DNA of 64,000 nt from NCBI RefSeq assembly GCF_963082655.1, contig NC_081556.1:72339227-72403226 (forward strand), in the 5' to 3' direction. Both the position numbers and the translations under genes were made by a program. Each line of letters starts with the position of its first letter. Position 1 is the stretch's first letter. Positions 1 to 10,446 of the stretch are shown here, one piece after another. Under the pieces are notes generated by a model, which did no database searches, had not been told where the DNA came from, and was given only the letters and a program-made list of their open reading frames with translations. This DNA is from Stomoxys calcitrans. Taxonomy: Eukaryota > Arthropoda > Insecta > Diptera > Muscidae.

Positions 1-129
1 GAGAATTACTGCAGGCGCATCCCAAGCTTCAATGTATTTTCTTTTGCTGTTAATAATTGCTCTTGATTTCAAATGCAAATATGAAATATAAGCTGCGGTA
101 TATTTAAATTGTATTTATGCCATATCATA

Positions 130-1535
130 AGAATTGAAAAATAGTTTAAGAACCGTACTGAGAAGGCTCACAAATGTTGGGCACGAAATGGGGCCTGAAT
201 CCGAGGATCTACAAGAACGTGATTAGACCAATACTTACTTACGCCTTAGTAGTTTGGCGGACTGCTATGGAGAAAAAGTGCAACATAAGGACCATACAAC
301 AGGTTCAGAGAACATGTTGTCTTGGCATAGGCGGAGCGATGAGGACCACGCTCACTAGGGCACTGAAGACTATTCTAGATATCCGACCCACTGACATACA
401 GATTAAGTGTGAGGCAGCCACTGCGGCTATGAGACTTAAGGCGATGGGACAATGGATTGAGGATGGGAGCAGCTCATACCATCGCGGTATAATCGAGATG
501 ACGATAGGAAGCCTGGAAGGAAGGGAAGAGGCTTCCGACCGGATACCTGAGATAAACTTTGAAGTCGAGTGCGAGGCACTGCTGCCATCGGCACAGTCTT
601 GGATTGACGGAACTCTAGTATTGCCATGTGGAAGATCGTGTTACACGAATGGATCAAAGCTAGAGGACAGAGTGGGCCTGGGGGTTTACATTGAGAACCT
701 AGTGACTGAGATCTGTTTTAGACTGCCTGACCATGATATGGTCCTGCAGGCGGAGATCCGGGCGATCACGGAATTCGTGAAGTGGTGTGGTGCTAACGCG
801 AGGACGTCGAGTGTGAACATCTTTACTGACAGTAAAATTGCCATAAGGGCAATAACAACCCGGACGGTAAGGTCACGAACAGTCTTGCAGTGTAAGAAGG
901 AGATTAAAGCCTTCTCTGAGGATGGCAAAATCCGCATCGTTTGGGTGCCGGCTCTTAACGGAGTAAGGGGATATGAAACGATTTGGCGGTGAAGGCCAGA
1001 GGACTGCCGTCAATAAACTTGGTTAACCCGAAGCCTTTCGGGTTGACGCAGTCCGAGTTAAGGGAGTGGGCTACGAATGGGCGTGCAACATTGTGGAACA
1101 GCGAAACGGGGGGATCCAGATCGTGAGAAGACGAGGCTATTACTGAAAGGTAGCAAGAAGGAGGTCAGTATAGCTATTGGTATCATAACGGAACACATTG
1201 GACTACGAGCTCACTTATGTAAAATCGGTGCGGCAAGTGTAGGGCATGCGGGGAAGATGATGAGACGTTGGAGACGTTTCCTTTGTCATTGCCCGGCTTT
1301 CGCGTCCAACAGAATATCAGACATGAACCAACTTAGGGGAGTGGTATTGAAAACAATTAAGGATTTTGTAAGTAGCACGGAATTCCTAATTTAAAATTTT
1401 TTGTTTTAGAGTTTACTTTATAGTTTTTAGAGCGCACAACAAACCGATTTCTGGCTTTGATGTATGTCCATAGTGGCATGGGGCGGATGAATATATGCAT
1501 CCTCTTCTCAACCTAACCTAACCTAACCTAGTTTA
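130..1535 (+). mobile_element. 3' part of a non-LTR retrotransposon (RNase H, C-terminal region, 3' UTR)
   Basis: The open stretch 174-992 (272 codons) encodes the end of a reverse transcriptase followed by an RNase H-like domain. Recognisable pieces are CYTNGSK (residues ~156-162, where the first acidic residue of a usual YTDGSK motif is N), QAEIRAITEF (conserved Glu), NIFTDSKIAI (conserved Asp) and IVWVPALNGV, where the His of a WVPGH-type motif is missing. The frame breaks near 985: homologous sequence continues in another frame, then in the 105-codon frame 1077-1394, which carries the cysteine-rich C-terminal region (CHCPAF). A 3' UTR leads to a CCTAA-repeat tail. The same family appears as a mirrored fossil in the palindrome. 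The element is 5'-truncated and inactive. The clade (I/LOA/R1-like with RNase H) is not resolved. Confidence 0.85.
1510..1530 (+). repeat. (AACCT)n tail of the non-LTR element
   Basis: Four tandem AACCT units close the retrotransposon copy. Related minus-strand copies start at ~3121 and ~49628 with GGTTAGG-like sequence, so this is the element's own 3' tail, not a chromosome-end array. Confidence 0.75.
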
Positions 1536-2254
1536 AGCTTTGAGTTAGAACTAGATGTTTCCATTTGTTTAATTTATTTTTTCTAATAAGCGACACACTT
1601 CCGAAACCTTAGAGCACTTCCTATGCCAATGCCTTTCGTAAAAGAAAAACTATGACAAATTCCAATGAATTTTAAAACTTATATTGAATTTAGATGGTAG
1701 TTACTTAAGGGTTCCATAACCAATTTCATTGTAAAGTTTCTGCGTAAAGTGGATATGTAATAAATTCAATATTTTGTTATGCTACACTTGACGAAATTTG
1801 TTACTCAATACACATACAGAGAATTTTTTTTTTGCTTAAACAGCCAACATATACGTCAAACCACATTTTTACGGTGGCAAACTAATAGTTCTGCTATTGG
1901 GACATATATGATATCCCTATTTTCTTGTTTCAACGATAAACAATAATCGCAATATAAGCATAGTGCACCCAGGGAAATAAGTTTTATGATGTCAGCACAC
2001 ACTGACTGCTGATTTAAAATCGATTTTTTTACTTTTGAAGAAACCCATATCAAATTTTTGTACTTATTTGTACGACAATTGTTATATAAAAATGTAAATG
2101 TTTGGCAATTTTATGTTTCAATTTACTATTTAACAGCATAAATATGACTTCAGCAATTATTTTGTCTACAGTTGTTCAAAAAATTATGTGAAAAACTGTC
2201 TGGCATATACCCTTAAAATTAGAAGATAAGAAGTAAAACGAAGTTTTTTTGTGT
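1536..2254. other. AT-rich spacer, nothing recognised
   Basis: No convincing gene or RNA was seen. The 65-codon minus-strand frame inside has no family signature. Confidence 0.5.
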
Positions 2255-2512
2255 ATTGCTAATGCAAATTTGTCCATGAATATTCCATTAAAGAACTTCT
2301 TACATTTCAATGAGTACTGTCCGATTCAAGTTTTAGCTCAATGATGAGGCAACCCCTGCAGTACGACACCTCTTTGAGGAGAAGTTTTTGCATGGCAGTA
2401 TCTCACAAATGTCGTCAGAACCAACGCTGAAAATATTTGCTGATCACACGGATTCGAACCGCGGCGTTTAGCGCCATAGACGTAAATATTAAACACTGTA
2501 CTACGGCGGTTA
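2255..2512 (-). mobile_element. SINE copy (tRNA-derived family), degenerate
   Basis: The reverse complement matches the SINE at 2822-3115. It contains a B-box-like GGTTCGAATCC-type segment near 2450 and the family's 3' region (cattccattaa, near 2281). Confidence 0.7.
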
Positions 2513-2821
2513 ATATATACTTCTACCACATTTTACCATCTGAAGAAAACAGAAAAAACAGCAGAACATTTTTGCTATTTTACCAAACAATTACCGCTTT
2601 CCCATTTTCATCAGATGTTTTGTTGTTGGAGCTAACATTTTTGCTGGTTTCACTCACACATTTCTCTGGGTGTAGTTTTTAATAAACTCTTTGTATCAGT
2701 GTTTAACATACTCAACCATGGAGAGGTACTCTACGCCTTACGATTGTTGAAGCCTTTTACAAACATGGGCGTTCGAATCAAATAAGTCTTCAACCGGGGA
2801 TTGATTTGTGGGCAAATTTCA

Positions 2822-3115
2822 AGAAGACCACCGTGGCGCAGAGTTTGGCATGTCAGCCTATGATGCCGACCGCCTGGGTTCAAATACCGGCGTGAACATC
2901 AGAAAAAATATCCCCTTATAAATGCTGGTTACATCTACAAGGTATCCAACCATGGTAAAATGGTGGTGTCGCTCTGCGACACGCTGTTCGGAGGCCCCAT
3001 ATCATTGAGCTAAAACTTGAGTAGGACTGCACTTTTTCATATGAGAGGAGTATCCCCTGCTCCTTGATGGAAAGTTCATGGGAGAGTATGAATCTTTTTC
3101 TGATTTGCATGAGCT
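2822..3115 (+). mobile_element. tRNA-derived SINE
   Basis: The head resembles a tRNA promoter: an A-box-like TGGCGCAGAGTTTGGCATG near 2833 and a B-box-like GGTTCAAATACC near 2878. The body and 3' part are shared with copies at 2255, 33712, 39443, 41572 and 46455. Confidence 0.75.
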
Positions 3116-4033
3116 GTTGTCATGGTTAGGTTAGGTTTAAGTGGCAGTCTGCCAATAGACTCAATTAGACGTTTTCGTCCATTGTGATACCACAGGAACA
3201 AAAGAAGGAAACTGCCTTCTAGTTCCAACCGTTGAACCATCCAGATTGATTTAAAAACGCCCAGACCAATAATCAGACAGGTTCTCAAAGAAATGAGAAC
3301 CTAAAGTGAAACTCCTTCTGACTGCTAGTGCGGGACACACACACAGAATATGTTCTATAGTCTCTTCTTCTTCGATGTCCTCAGAGCTTCTGCAAAAGTC
3401 GTTGCTGGTAACCTTCAGTCTGTCAGCATATTTTCCGATTAGACAGTGACCTGTCATGACGGACACAATGACTGAGACGTCTGTTCTAGCCAATGATAGC
3501 AAAGCAGTAGACCTCATCAAGTCTAGATTAGGCCACATAGTTTTGGAATGCTCACACCTCCCTCTTTGTGACCATCTACATTCGTTGTCCTTCGGGCCTG
3601 GTCCTGAAAACCTAGGTTACATGTCGCTAGAGGCATACCCACAGATTTCAGTATCCCTGGAATGTGTAGGGTAGTTCCTAGTCTCACAAGCTCGTCCACT
3701 TTACAATTCCCTGGGATATCTCTGTGGCCCGGCACCCAGAACAGGTGAATTTTGAATTGTTCAGCCATCTCGTTGAGAGATCTGCGACAGCCGAGGGCGG
3801 TTTTTGTGTTCAGAAATGCGTTCTCCAGGGGTTTAATGGCTGCCTGGCTGTCTGAGAAGATATTTATGCCAATCGTCGTAATGTCATTATATCTCAACCA
3901 TTCCGCCACTTCCTTAATTGCAAGGATCTCTGCTTGACCAGTTCTAGATCTTTAGAGTACACCCCAAAGCCCACCTGGTCGTTTTGCTTAGAACCATCCG
4001 TATGGAAGTCTATGTTATTTCTGTTACATGAGA
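3116..4033 (-). mobile_element. 3' fragment of a non-LTR retrotransposon (RNase H and C-terminal domain)
   Basis: On the minus strand, frames 3523-3909 and 3251-3538 give a degenerate RNase H (NIFSDSQAAIKPLEN with the conserved Asp, then HLFWVPGHRDIPGN with the conserved His) followed by the cysteine-containing C-terminal region (MTGHCLIGKYADRL, EETIEHILCVCPAL). The two frames are offset, so at least one frameshift has occurred. The low-coordinate end starts with GGTTAGGTTAGG-type sequence, the reverse of the family's CCTAA tail. The 3' end matches the copy at 49625-52690 closely. The copy is 5'-truncated and dead. Confidence 0.85.
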
Positions 4034-4044
4034 GCACTTAAAAA

Positions 4045-5225
4045 ACAAATAAAAGCGTGCTAAGTTCGGCCGGACCGAATCTTATATACCCTCCACCATG
4101 GATAGCATTTGTCGAGTTCTTTTCCCGGCATCTCTTCTTAGGCAAAACAGGATATAAGAAAAGATTTGCTCTGCTATTAGAGCGATATCAAGATATGGTC
4201 CGGTTTGGACCACAATTAAATTATATGTTGGAGACCTGTGTAAAATGTCAGCCAACTCGAATAAGAATTGTGCCCTTTGGGGTCTCAAGAAGTAAAATAG
4301 AGAGATCGATTTATATGGGAGCTGTATCGGGCTATATACCGATTCAGATCATAATAAACACGTATGTTGACGGTCATGAGAGAATCCGTCGTACAAAATT
4401 TCAAGCAAATCGGATAATAATTGTGACCTCTACAGGCTCAAGAAGTCAAGATCCCAGATCGATTTATATGACAGCTATATCAGGTTATGAACCGATTTGA
4501 ACCATACTTGGCACGGTTGTTGGATATCAAAATACTTCGTGCCAAAATTCATTCAAATCGGATAAGAATTGCGCCCTCTAGTGGCACAAGAAGTCGAGAC
4601 CCAAGATCGGTTTATATGACAGCTATATCAGGTTATAGACCGATTTGTACCATTCTTGGCACAGATGTTGGATATCATGACAAAACATGTCGTGTGAAAT
4701 GTCATTCCAATCGGATAAGAATTGCGCACTCTAGAGGCTCAAGAAGTCAAGACCCAAGACCGGTTTATATGGCAGCTATATCAGGTTATGGACCGATTTG
4801 AACCATACTTGGCACAATTGTTGGATATTATAACAAAAGACGTTGTGCCAAAATTCATTCAAATCGGATAAGAATTGCGCCCTCTAGAGGCTCAAGAAGT
4901 CAAGACCCAAGATCGGTTTATATGACAACTATATCAAAACATGAACCGATATGGCCCATTTACAATACCAACCGACCTACACTAATAAGAAGTATTTGTG
5001 AAAAATTTCAAACGGCTAGCTTTACTCCTTCGGAAGTTAGCGTGCTTTCGACAGACAGACGGTCGGACGGACGGACGGACAGACGGACGGACATGGCTAG
5101 ATCGACATAAAATGTCACGACGATCAAGAATATATATTCTTTATGGGGTCTCAGACGAATATTTCGAGTAGTTACAAACAGAATGACGAAATTAGTATAC
5201 CCCCCATCTTATGGTGGAGGGTATA
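4045..5225 (+). mobile_element. Noncoding element with ~150-bp internal units, copy 1
   Basis: It starts with an acaa(g/a)taaaagcgtgctaag head and TTCGGCCGGaCCGAA, then ATACCCTCCACCAT. It ends with the complement ATGGTGGAGGGTAT at ~5211-5224. Inside, a gatcggtttatatggcagc-type segment recurs at about 4304, 4460, 4606, 4761 and 4912, giving a period near 150 bp. The short frames across it are translated repeat units, not genes. Confidence 0.85.
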
Positions 5226-5694
5226 ATAAAAACACAAAAATATCGATGCATAAGATAATTAAGAAAAGAGAAAAACCAAAATGACCTCGAGCTTGAATCA
5301 AAAACAACAACATTGAATAAAAGGGTCGAATTAAAAATAATCAACATAAAAAACACACAACTTAATTTTTTGATTTGGCGTATGGACAAGTAATTGAATG
5401 TTGAACGCTACGCTGTTCCCATTTATATTTCTTGGGCTCAAAAAAGGTATGAAACTTGGGGTATTGTTTTAATTCTTTTGATAAAAATTTCGTTCATTAA
5501 AACTGCATACTAAGCACGACCGCATAGCTTGAATAAAATCAAATTTTTGAGTAAATAATTTATGAGTATTAAAAATTTTATTTTATTTTTATTTAAATTT
5601 TTTTGTTTATTTACATTGTAAGCATTTAAAAATTAAATTTGCACTACCTTACTTTTTTTTCTAAATACAGGTTAGCACCATTTTCGAGTATATA
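5226..5694. other. AT-rich spacer containing the probable 3' UTR of the ZIP gene
   Basis: No gene was seen. Several AATAAA motifs on the minus strand, for example 5606-5611 about 84 bp past the ZIP stop codon, are candidate polyadenylation signals. Confidence 0.5.
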
Positions 5695-6699
5695 TTATGC
5701 ATCGAAATAGAAATTGATTAAAACCATTAGAGAAAATCCCAACATAAGAGCTAGGAATTGAGCGATTCCAGCTATTTTTCGTCGTGAATTTTTATGTGCT
5801 GAAACTTTCTCTCGTGGAATTATCTCACATACGGTCACGTAAAGCAGCGTGCCTCCTGCAATACCCTGTATAATGGACAGGGCAGTGACCGACAACACCA
5901 AACTTGGAATGTCTACCAAAAGCATGCCCAGACCAATACCAACTGCAGCACCAAAACCAAATACGGATATACCAATAAGATGACCTTTTACATTTCCCGA
6001 TAGGTTAGATATCATTTGAAGACCCAAGCAAAATGCCATTACGAATTTGTGGCATGCAACTGCTCCCATAAGAAACAGCACTTCCGAAGGTGTGTTCTGA
6101 ACGCCGATTGCTATTCCTTCGATTGTTGAGTGTACTGATAAGGCGACAATTAGGCCTATGGTTGATATTGAGTGAAATTTAGTATGATTCTCGCTCTGGT
6201 GCGTCGAAGCATTGATGCTATCAATATTTTGATTGGGAGCATTGGGCAGCAAAGCATTTGATTCATTGTTAATAGTTCCATAACTGCTGCTGGTGATGCT
6301 GGATCTGGCATCCACCAATTGTGGCTGGGGAGTTCCAATAAGAAAATAGTGAAGTACTTCGTCCACAAAATAAATCAACAGAAATCCACCACAGAAGGTA
6401 ATCTCAGCCCAATTTGAAGCCATTGCATCGCGAACATCGGGTAAAATGTGGATCAATGAAGTTGCCAATAGAACTCCGCCTCCAAAGCACAGCATCAACG
6501 ACATTGTTAGTGGAAATCTTTGTCGATTCGTTCGAGATATCGTAGCTGGAAGCATTCCAAACAGAAAGCTTCCTAGGCAGAAAATCAACATAGCAATTAG
6601 TTTCTCCCTTACTCCTGTATTCGCCATACTTTTCGGCGTTGAGTATTTAATTTCTCGAAATTCAGACCATATTGATTCAGTACCCCGGCTTACGTTCAT
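5695..6699 (-). CDS. ZIP (SLC39) family zinc/metal transporter
   Basis: An uninterrupted 334-residue single-exon frame. ZIP proteins move zinc and related divalent metals into the cytosol. About eight hydrophobic segments are visible: ~33-55, 64-87, 97-121, 181-200, 206-230, 241-262, 267-291 and 311-331. The family signature in segment four is HSTIEG (H190, E194), followed in segment five by CHK (H217). This H-K form fits the subgroup that includes mammalian ZIP1-3 and the Drosophila Zip42C/88E/89B proteins (from memory). The cytosolic loop 122-180 is short and not strongly His-rich. In-frame TAA lies just upstream of the chosen ATG, and a 39-codon in-frame ORF ends there. A truncated paralogue lies at 8066-8620. 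The subgroup is probable; the exact orthologue is not assigned. Confidence 0.93.
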   Translation of the reverse strand: MNVSRGTESIWSEFREIKYSTPKSMANTGVREKLIAMLIFCLGSFLFGMLPATISRTNRQRFPLTMSLMLCFGGGVLLATSLIHILPDVRDAMASNWAEITFCGGFLLIYFVDEVLHYFLIGTPQPQLVDARSSITSSSYGTINNESNALLPNAPNQNIDSINASTHQSENHTKFHSISTIGLIVALSVHSTIEGIAIGVQNTPSEVLFLMGAVACHKFVMAFCLGLQMISNLSGNVKGHLIGISVFGFGAAVGIGLGMLLVDIPSLVLSVTALSIIQGIAGGTLLYVTVCEIIPREKVSAHKNSRRKIAGIAQFLALMLGFSLMVLINFYFDA

Positions 6700-7555
6700 T
6701 GCTTAAAAACAAATATGTGTCCGATTACAATTGGAACAGCTCGACTCAAGTAAACTTTTTGAATTAATCTGATTCATTGTCGATGGCTGTTCCCCATCTG
6801 GGAGGCCTAACGTTTTTGTTCTCATATCAGCCAATTGTCAGCCAATTGGAAACTGCTGATTTCATCTCATTGCAAATCATTTATTTATTTTTTTTTTTTT
6901 TTTTTTGAGAAAGACATTTGCTTGCTTCCCCTATAAAACACTGAGATGATGAAAAATTAAGAATTACGATTAAAAATAAAAAGATTCATTTTACACAAAC
7001 ACTTCAAGTGCAATGAAACATGCATGGAAACGTGCCAAACTACACACTAATCGGTGAAAAATCCTAGCCTATATCAATATTAGGGTAGATTAATTTATAA
7101 GGGCAAAAAAACTGCACAGACACCATGCGGTATGAAAATAGTTATCTACGACGAATTTCAAATCGTGCTTGACAACCTAATCTAAATAGTAGGCACTAGT
7201 ACTGACTTCGACTTTTCGCGGGAACAACTCTCCAAACACTCTATAAAAACGGTAACGAGTTCGGAGAGTAAAACATTAGCGACATGTCGCTGCGTCAATG
7301 CAAATTTCAATTCAATTAATTGCTCCGAACTGGGTCACAAACACTCCGTTTCCATGCAGTTGCTATTGTTGTGTATCGTTGCATGTTTTTTGTTTGTGTT
7401 ATGTTGTCCAATAGAATGACGCACGTTTCGCAATCAATTAATAGACAATTTTCGTGTGAATGAAACGTCAACCATATACAAAAAATATTTTTATTGCTTC
7501 GCCACCTAATTCAGTAGCATCGCATTACATGTTTTGTTGTAATCATACAGCAAAA
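6700..7555. repeat. Duplicated intergenic segment upstream of ZIP
   Basis: No gene. About 6720-7555 matches 8470-8735 plus 9739-10315 (the second unit), interrupted there by a repeat insertion. It contains a 19-base T run at 6888-6906. It is probably the 5' flank of the ZIP gene and the 3' flank of the neighbouring Ly6-like gene stub. Confidence 0.75.
7204..7440. repeat. Intergenic block, copy A of three
   Basis: A ~235-bp block repeated at 7828-8060 and 9965-10205 with only scattered differences. Shared landmarks are acattagcgacatgtcgctg and tccaatagaatg. Confidence 0.9.
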
Positions 7556-7823
7556 ATGTTAAGGTATTTGCTAACTAGGCAAGCCCCCAATTGCCTGTCG
7601 TCTAATTTTCCATGAGACTACTTTTTTCCAAAATTTACAAGTTTATTTGCAAGCCAAGATATTAAATAGCTTTCCGGTTGGACCATATTTCTAAATTGTA
7701 TTCTCTCCAAAGACAAAGATCCGGGTTTAAAGTTTGCGCTGTTACAAACTCGAATGTCACCTGCCAGACAAAGCATACTGTCCGGATTTTCATTGCAGTC
7801 CTCTTGTTCGACTACTGATCTTG
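7556..7823 (-). pseudogene. 3' stub of a Ly6-like (DUF753-type) gene
   Basis: This segment is closely similar to 10316-10583, the last exon end and 3' flank of the intact gene at 10447-11161. About 7693-7823 corresponds to the C-terminal ~45 codons. Similarity stops abruptly at ~7823, where a third copy of the intergenic block begins. Only this exon piece remains, so it is a truncated duplicate. Confidence 0.85.
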
Positions 7824-7827
7824 AACA

Positions 7828-8060
7828 ACTTTTCGCTGGAACAACTGTCCCAACACTCTATAAAAATGATAACGAGTTTTGAGAGTAAAACATTAGCGAC
7901 ATGTCGCTGCGTCAATGCAAATTTCGATTCAATTAATTGATCCGAACGGGGTCACAAACAACTCTGTTTCCATGCAGTTGCTATAGTTGTATATCGTTGC
8001 ATGATTTTTGTTTGTGTTATGTTGTCCAATAGAATGCCGCACGTCTCGCAATCAATTAAT
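7828..8060. repeat. Intergenic block, copy B of three
   Basis: Matches 7204-7440 and 9965-10205. It is fused directly to the Ly6-like stub on one side and to the interior of the ZIP copy on the other, marking rearrangement junctions near 7825 and 8063. Confidence 0.9.
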
Positions 8061-8065
8061 ACACT

Positions 8066-8620
8066 GACGCTGGATCTGGCTTCCACCAATTGTGGCTGGG
8101 GAGTTCCAATAAGAAAATAGTGAAGTACTTCGTCCACAAAATAAATCAACAGAAATCCACCACAGAAGGTAATCTCGGCCCAATTTGAAGCCATTGCATC
8201 GCGAACATCGGGTAAAATGTGGATCAATGAAGTTGCCAATAGAACTCCGCCTCCAAAGCACAGCATCAACGACATTGTTAGTGGAAATCTTTGTCGATTC
8301 GTTCGAGATATCGTAGCTGGAAGCATTCCAAACAGAAAGCTTCCTAGGAAGAAAATCAACATAGCAATTAGTTTCTCCTTTACTCCTGTATACGCCATAA
8401 TTTTCGGCGCTGAGTATTTAATTTCACGAAATTCAGGCCATATTGATTCAGTACCCCGGCTTACGTTCACTGCTGAAAAACAAATAGGTGTCTGATTAAA
8501 ATTGGAACAGCTCGACTCAAGTAATGTTGTTGAATTAATCTGATTCATTATCGATGGTTGTTCACCAGATGGGAGGCCTAACGTTTTTGTTCTCATATCA
8601 ACCAATTGTCGACATTGCAA
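8066..8620 (-). pseudogene. Truncated duplicate of the ZIP transporter gene
   Basis: The minus-strand frame 7952-8620 contains a near-identical copy of residues 1 to about 134 of the ZIP protein encoded at 5695-6699, covering the first three membrane segments. Coding similarity ends at ~8066 and runs into unrelated intergenic sequence, so the metal-binding segments four and five are absent. The frame is open further 5' than in the intact gene: codons beginning MRTKTLGLP read through because the intact gene's TAA is a sense codon here, and the intact gene's ATG is GTG. The local sequence TTTTTCAG before this point could be a splice acceptor. No function is expected as a transporter. Confidence 0.88.
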
Positions 8621-8735
8621 AAGATTCGTCGTAAACTGCTGATTTCATCTCATTGCGAATCATTTATTTTTTTTTTGCTTTTGCTTGCTTCCCCTATATA
8701 ACACTGAGATGATGAGAAATTAAAAATTACGATTA

Positions 8736-9738
8736 ACAAGTAAAAGCGTGCTAAGTTCGGCCGGGCCGAATCTTATATACCCTCCACCATGGATCGCATT
8801 TGTCGAGTTCTTTTCCCGGCATCTCTTCTTAGGCTAAAAAGGATATAAGAAAAGAGTTGCTCTGCTATTAAAACGATATCAAGATATGGTCCGGTTCGGA
8901 CCACAATTAAATTATATGTTGGAGACCTGTGTAAAATTTCAGCCAATTCGTATAAGAATTGCACCCATTGGGGCTCACGAAGTAAAATAGAGAGAGCGAT
9001 TTATATGGGATCTGTATCGGGCTATAGACCGATTCAGAACATAATAAACACGTTTGTTGATGGTCATGAGAGGATCCGTCGTACAAAATTTCAGGCATAT
9101 CGGATAATAATTGCGACCTCTAGGGGTCAAGAAGTCAAGATCCCAGATCGGTTTATATGGGTGCTATATCAGGTTATGGACCGATTTGAACCTTATTTGA
9201 CACAGTTGTTGAAAGTAAAAATAAAATACGTCATGCAAAATTCAGCCAAATCGGATAGGAATTGCGCCCTCTAGTGGCACAAGTAGTCAAATCCCCAGAT
9301 CTGTTTATATGACAGCTTTATCAGGTTATGGACCGATTTAAACCATACTTGGCACAGTTGTTGGGTATGATAACAAAACACGTCGTGCAAAAATTCATTC
9401 AAATCGGATAAGAATTGCGCATTCTAGAGGCTCAAGAAGTCAAGACCCAAGATCGGTTTATATGGCAGCTATATCAAAACATGGACCGATATGGCCCATT
9501 TACAATACCAACCGACCTACACTAATAAGAAGTATTTGTGCAAAATTTCAAGCGGCTAGCTTTACTCCTTCGGAAGTTAGCGTGCTTTCGACAGACAGAC
9601 GGACGGACGGCTAGATCGACATAAAATGTCACGACGATCAAGAATATATATACTTTATGGGGTCTCAGACGAATATTTCGAGTAGTTACAAACAGAATGA
9701 CGAAATTAGTATACCCCCATCTTATGGTGGAGGGTATA
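8736..9738 (+). mobile_element. Noncoding ~150-bp-unit element, copy 2 (with empty-site comparison)
   Basis: Same head (acaagtaaaagcgtgc plus TTCGGCCGGGCCGAA), internal units and tail (ATGGTGGAGGGTATA) as copy 1. The uninserted counterpart of this locus is present near 6970: the junction gatta|aaaataaaaag is continuous there. The insertion can therefore be delimited to within a base or two. A TA duplication (8734-8735 and 9737-9738) is possible but not proven. Confidence 0.9.
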
Positions 9739-10446
9739 AAAATAAAAAGATTCTTTTTACGCAAACACTACAAGTGCAATGAAACATGCATGGAAACGTG
9801 CCATACTACACGCTAATCGGTAAAAAATACTATCCTATATCAAAATTAGGGTAGATTAATTTATAAGGGCAAAAAACTACACAGACACCATGCGGTATGA
9901 AAATAGTTATCTACGATGAATTTCAAATGGAGCTTGGCAACCTAATCTAAATAGTAGGCACTAGTACTGACTTCGACTTTTCGCGGGAACAACTCTCCAA
10001 ACACTCTATAAAAATGGTAATGAGTTCTGAGAGTAACACATTAGCGACATGTCGCTGCGTCAATGCAAATTTCGATTGAATTAATTGCTCCGAATTGGGT
10101 TACAAACAACTCCGTTTCCATGCAGTTGCTATTGTTGTGCATCGTTGCATGATTTTTGTTTGTGTTATGTTATCCAATAGAATGCCGCACGTCTCGCAAT
10201 CATTTAATAGAAAATTTTCGTGTGAATGAAACGTCAACCATATACATCAAATATTGTTATTGCTTCGCCACCTAATTCAGTTGCATCGCATTACATGTTT
10301 TGCTGTAATCATAGAGCAAAAATGTTAAGTTATGTGCTAACTAGGCAAACCCCCAATTGTCTGTCGTCAAATTTTCCATGAGACTAATTTTTTCCAAAAT
10401 CTACAAGTTTATTTGCAAGTCAAGATATTAGATTGCTTTCCGTATT
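9739..10446. repeat. Duplicated intergenic segment and 3' flank of the Ly6-like gene
   Basis: No gene. It matches ~6970-7690 of the other duplicated unit and includes copy C (9965-10205) of the ~235-bp block. A candidate polyadenylation signal for the next gene is at 10408-10413 on the minus strand. Confidence 0.8.
10408..10413 (-). promoter_or_regulatory. AATAAA polyadenylation signal of the Ly6-like gene
   Basis: Reads AATAAA on the minus strand about 34 bp after the stop codon, a usual distance. Confidence 0.5.

Noticed and set aside
1510..1530. Telomeric repeat
   Set aside because: Only four units directly at a retrotransposon 3' end, repeated at sister copies; a retroelement tail explains it.
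2822..2900. Possible tRNA gene
   Set aside because: The A- and B-box-like segments are diverged, no cloverleaf closes, and the sequence continues into a dispersed SINE body.
4057..5110. Chain of plus-strand frames of 60-150 codons with similar peptides (SRSQDPRSVYM-type)
   Set aside because: They translate the ~150-bp repeat units; similar peptides recur in every copy of the noncoding element, and the frames carry no protein family motif.
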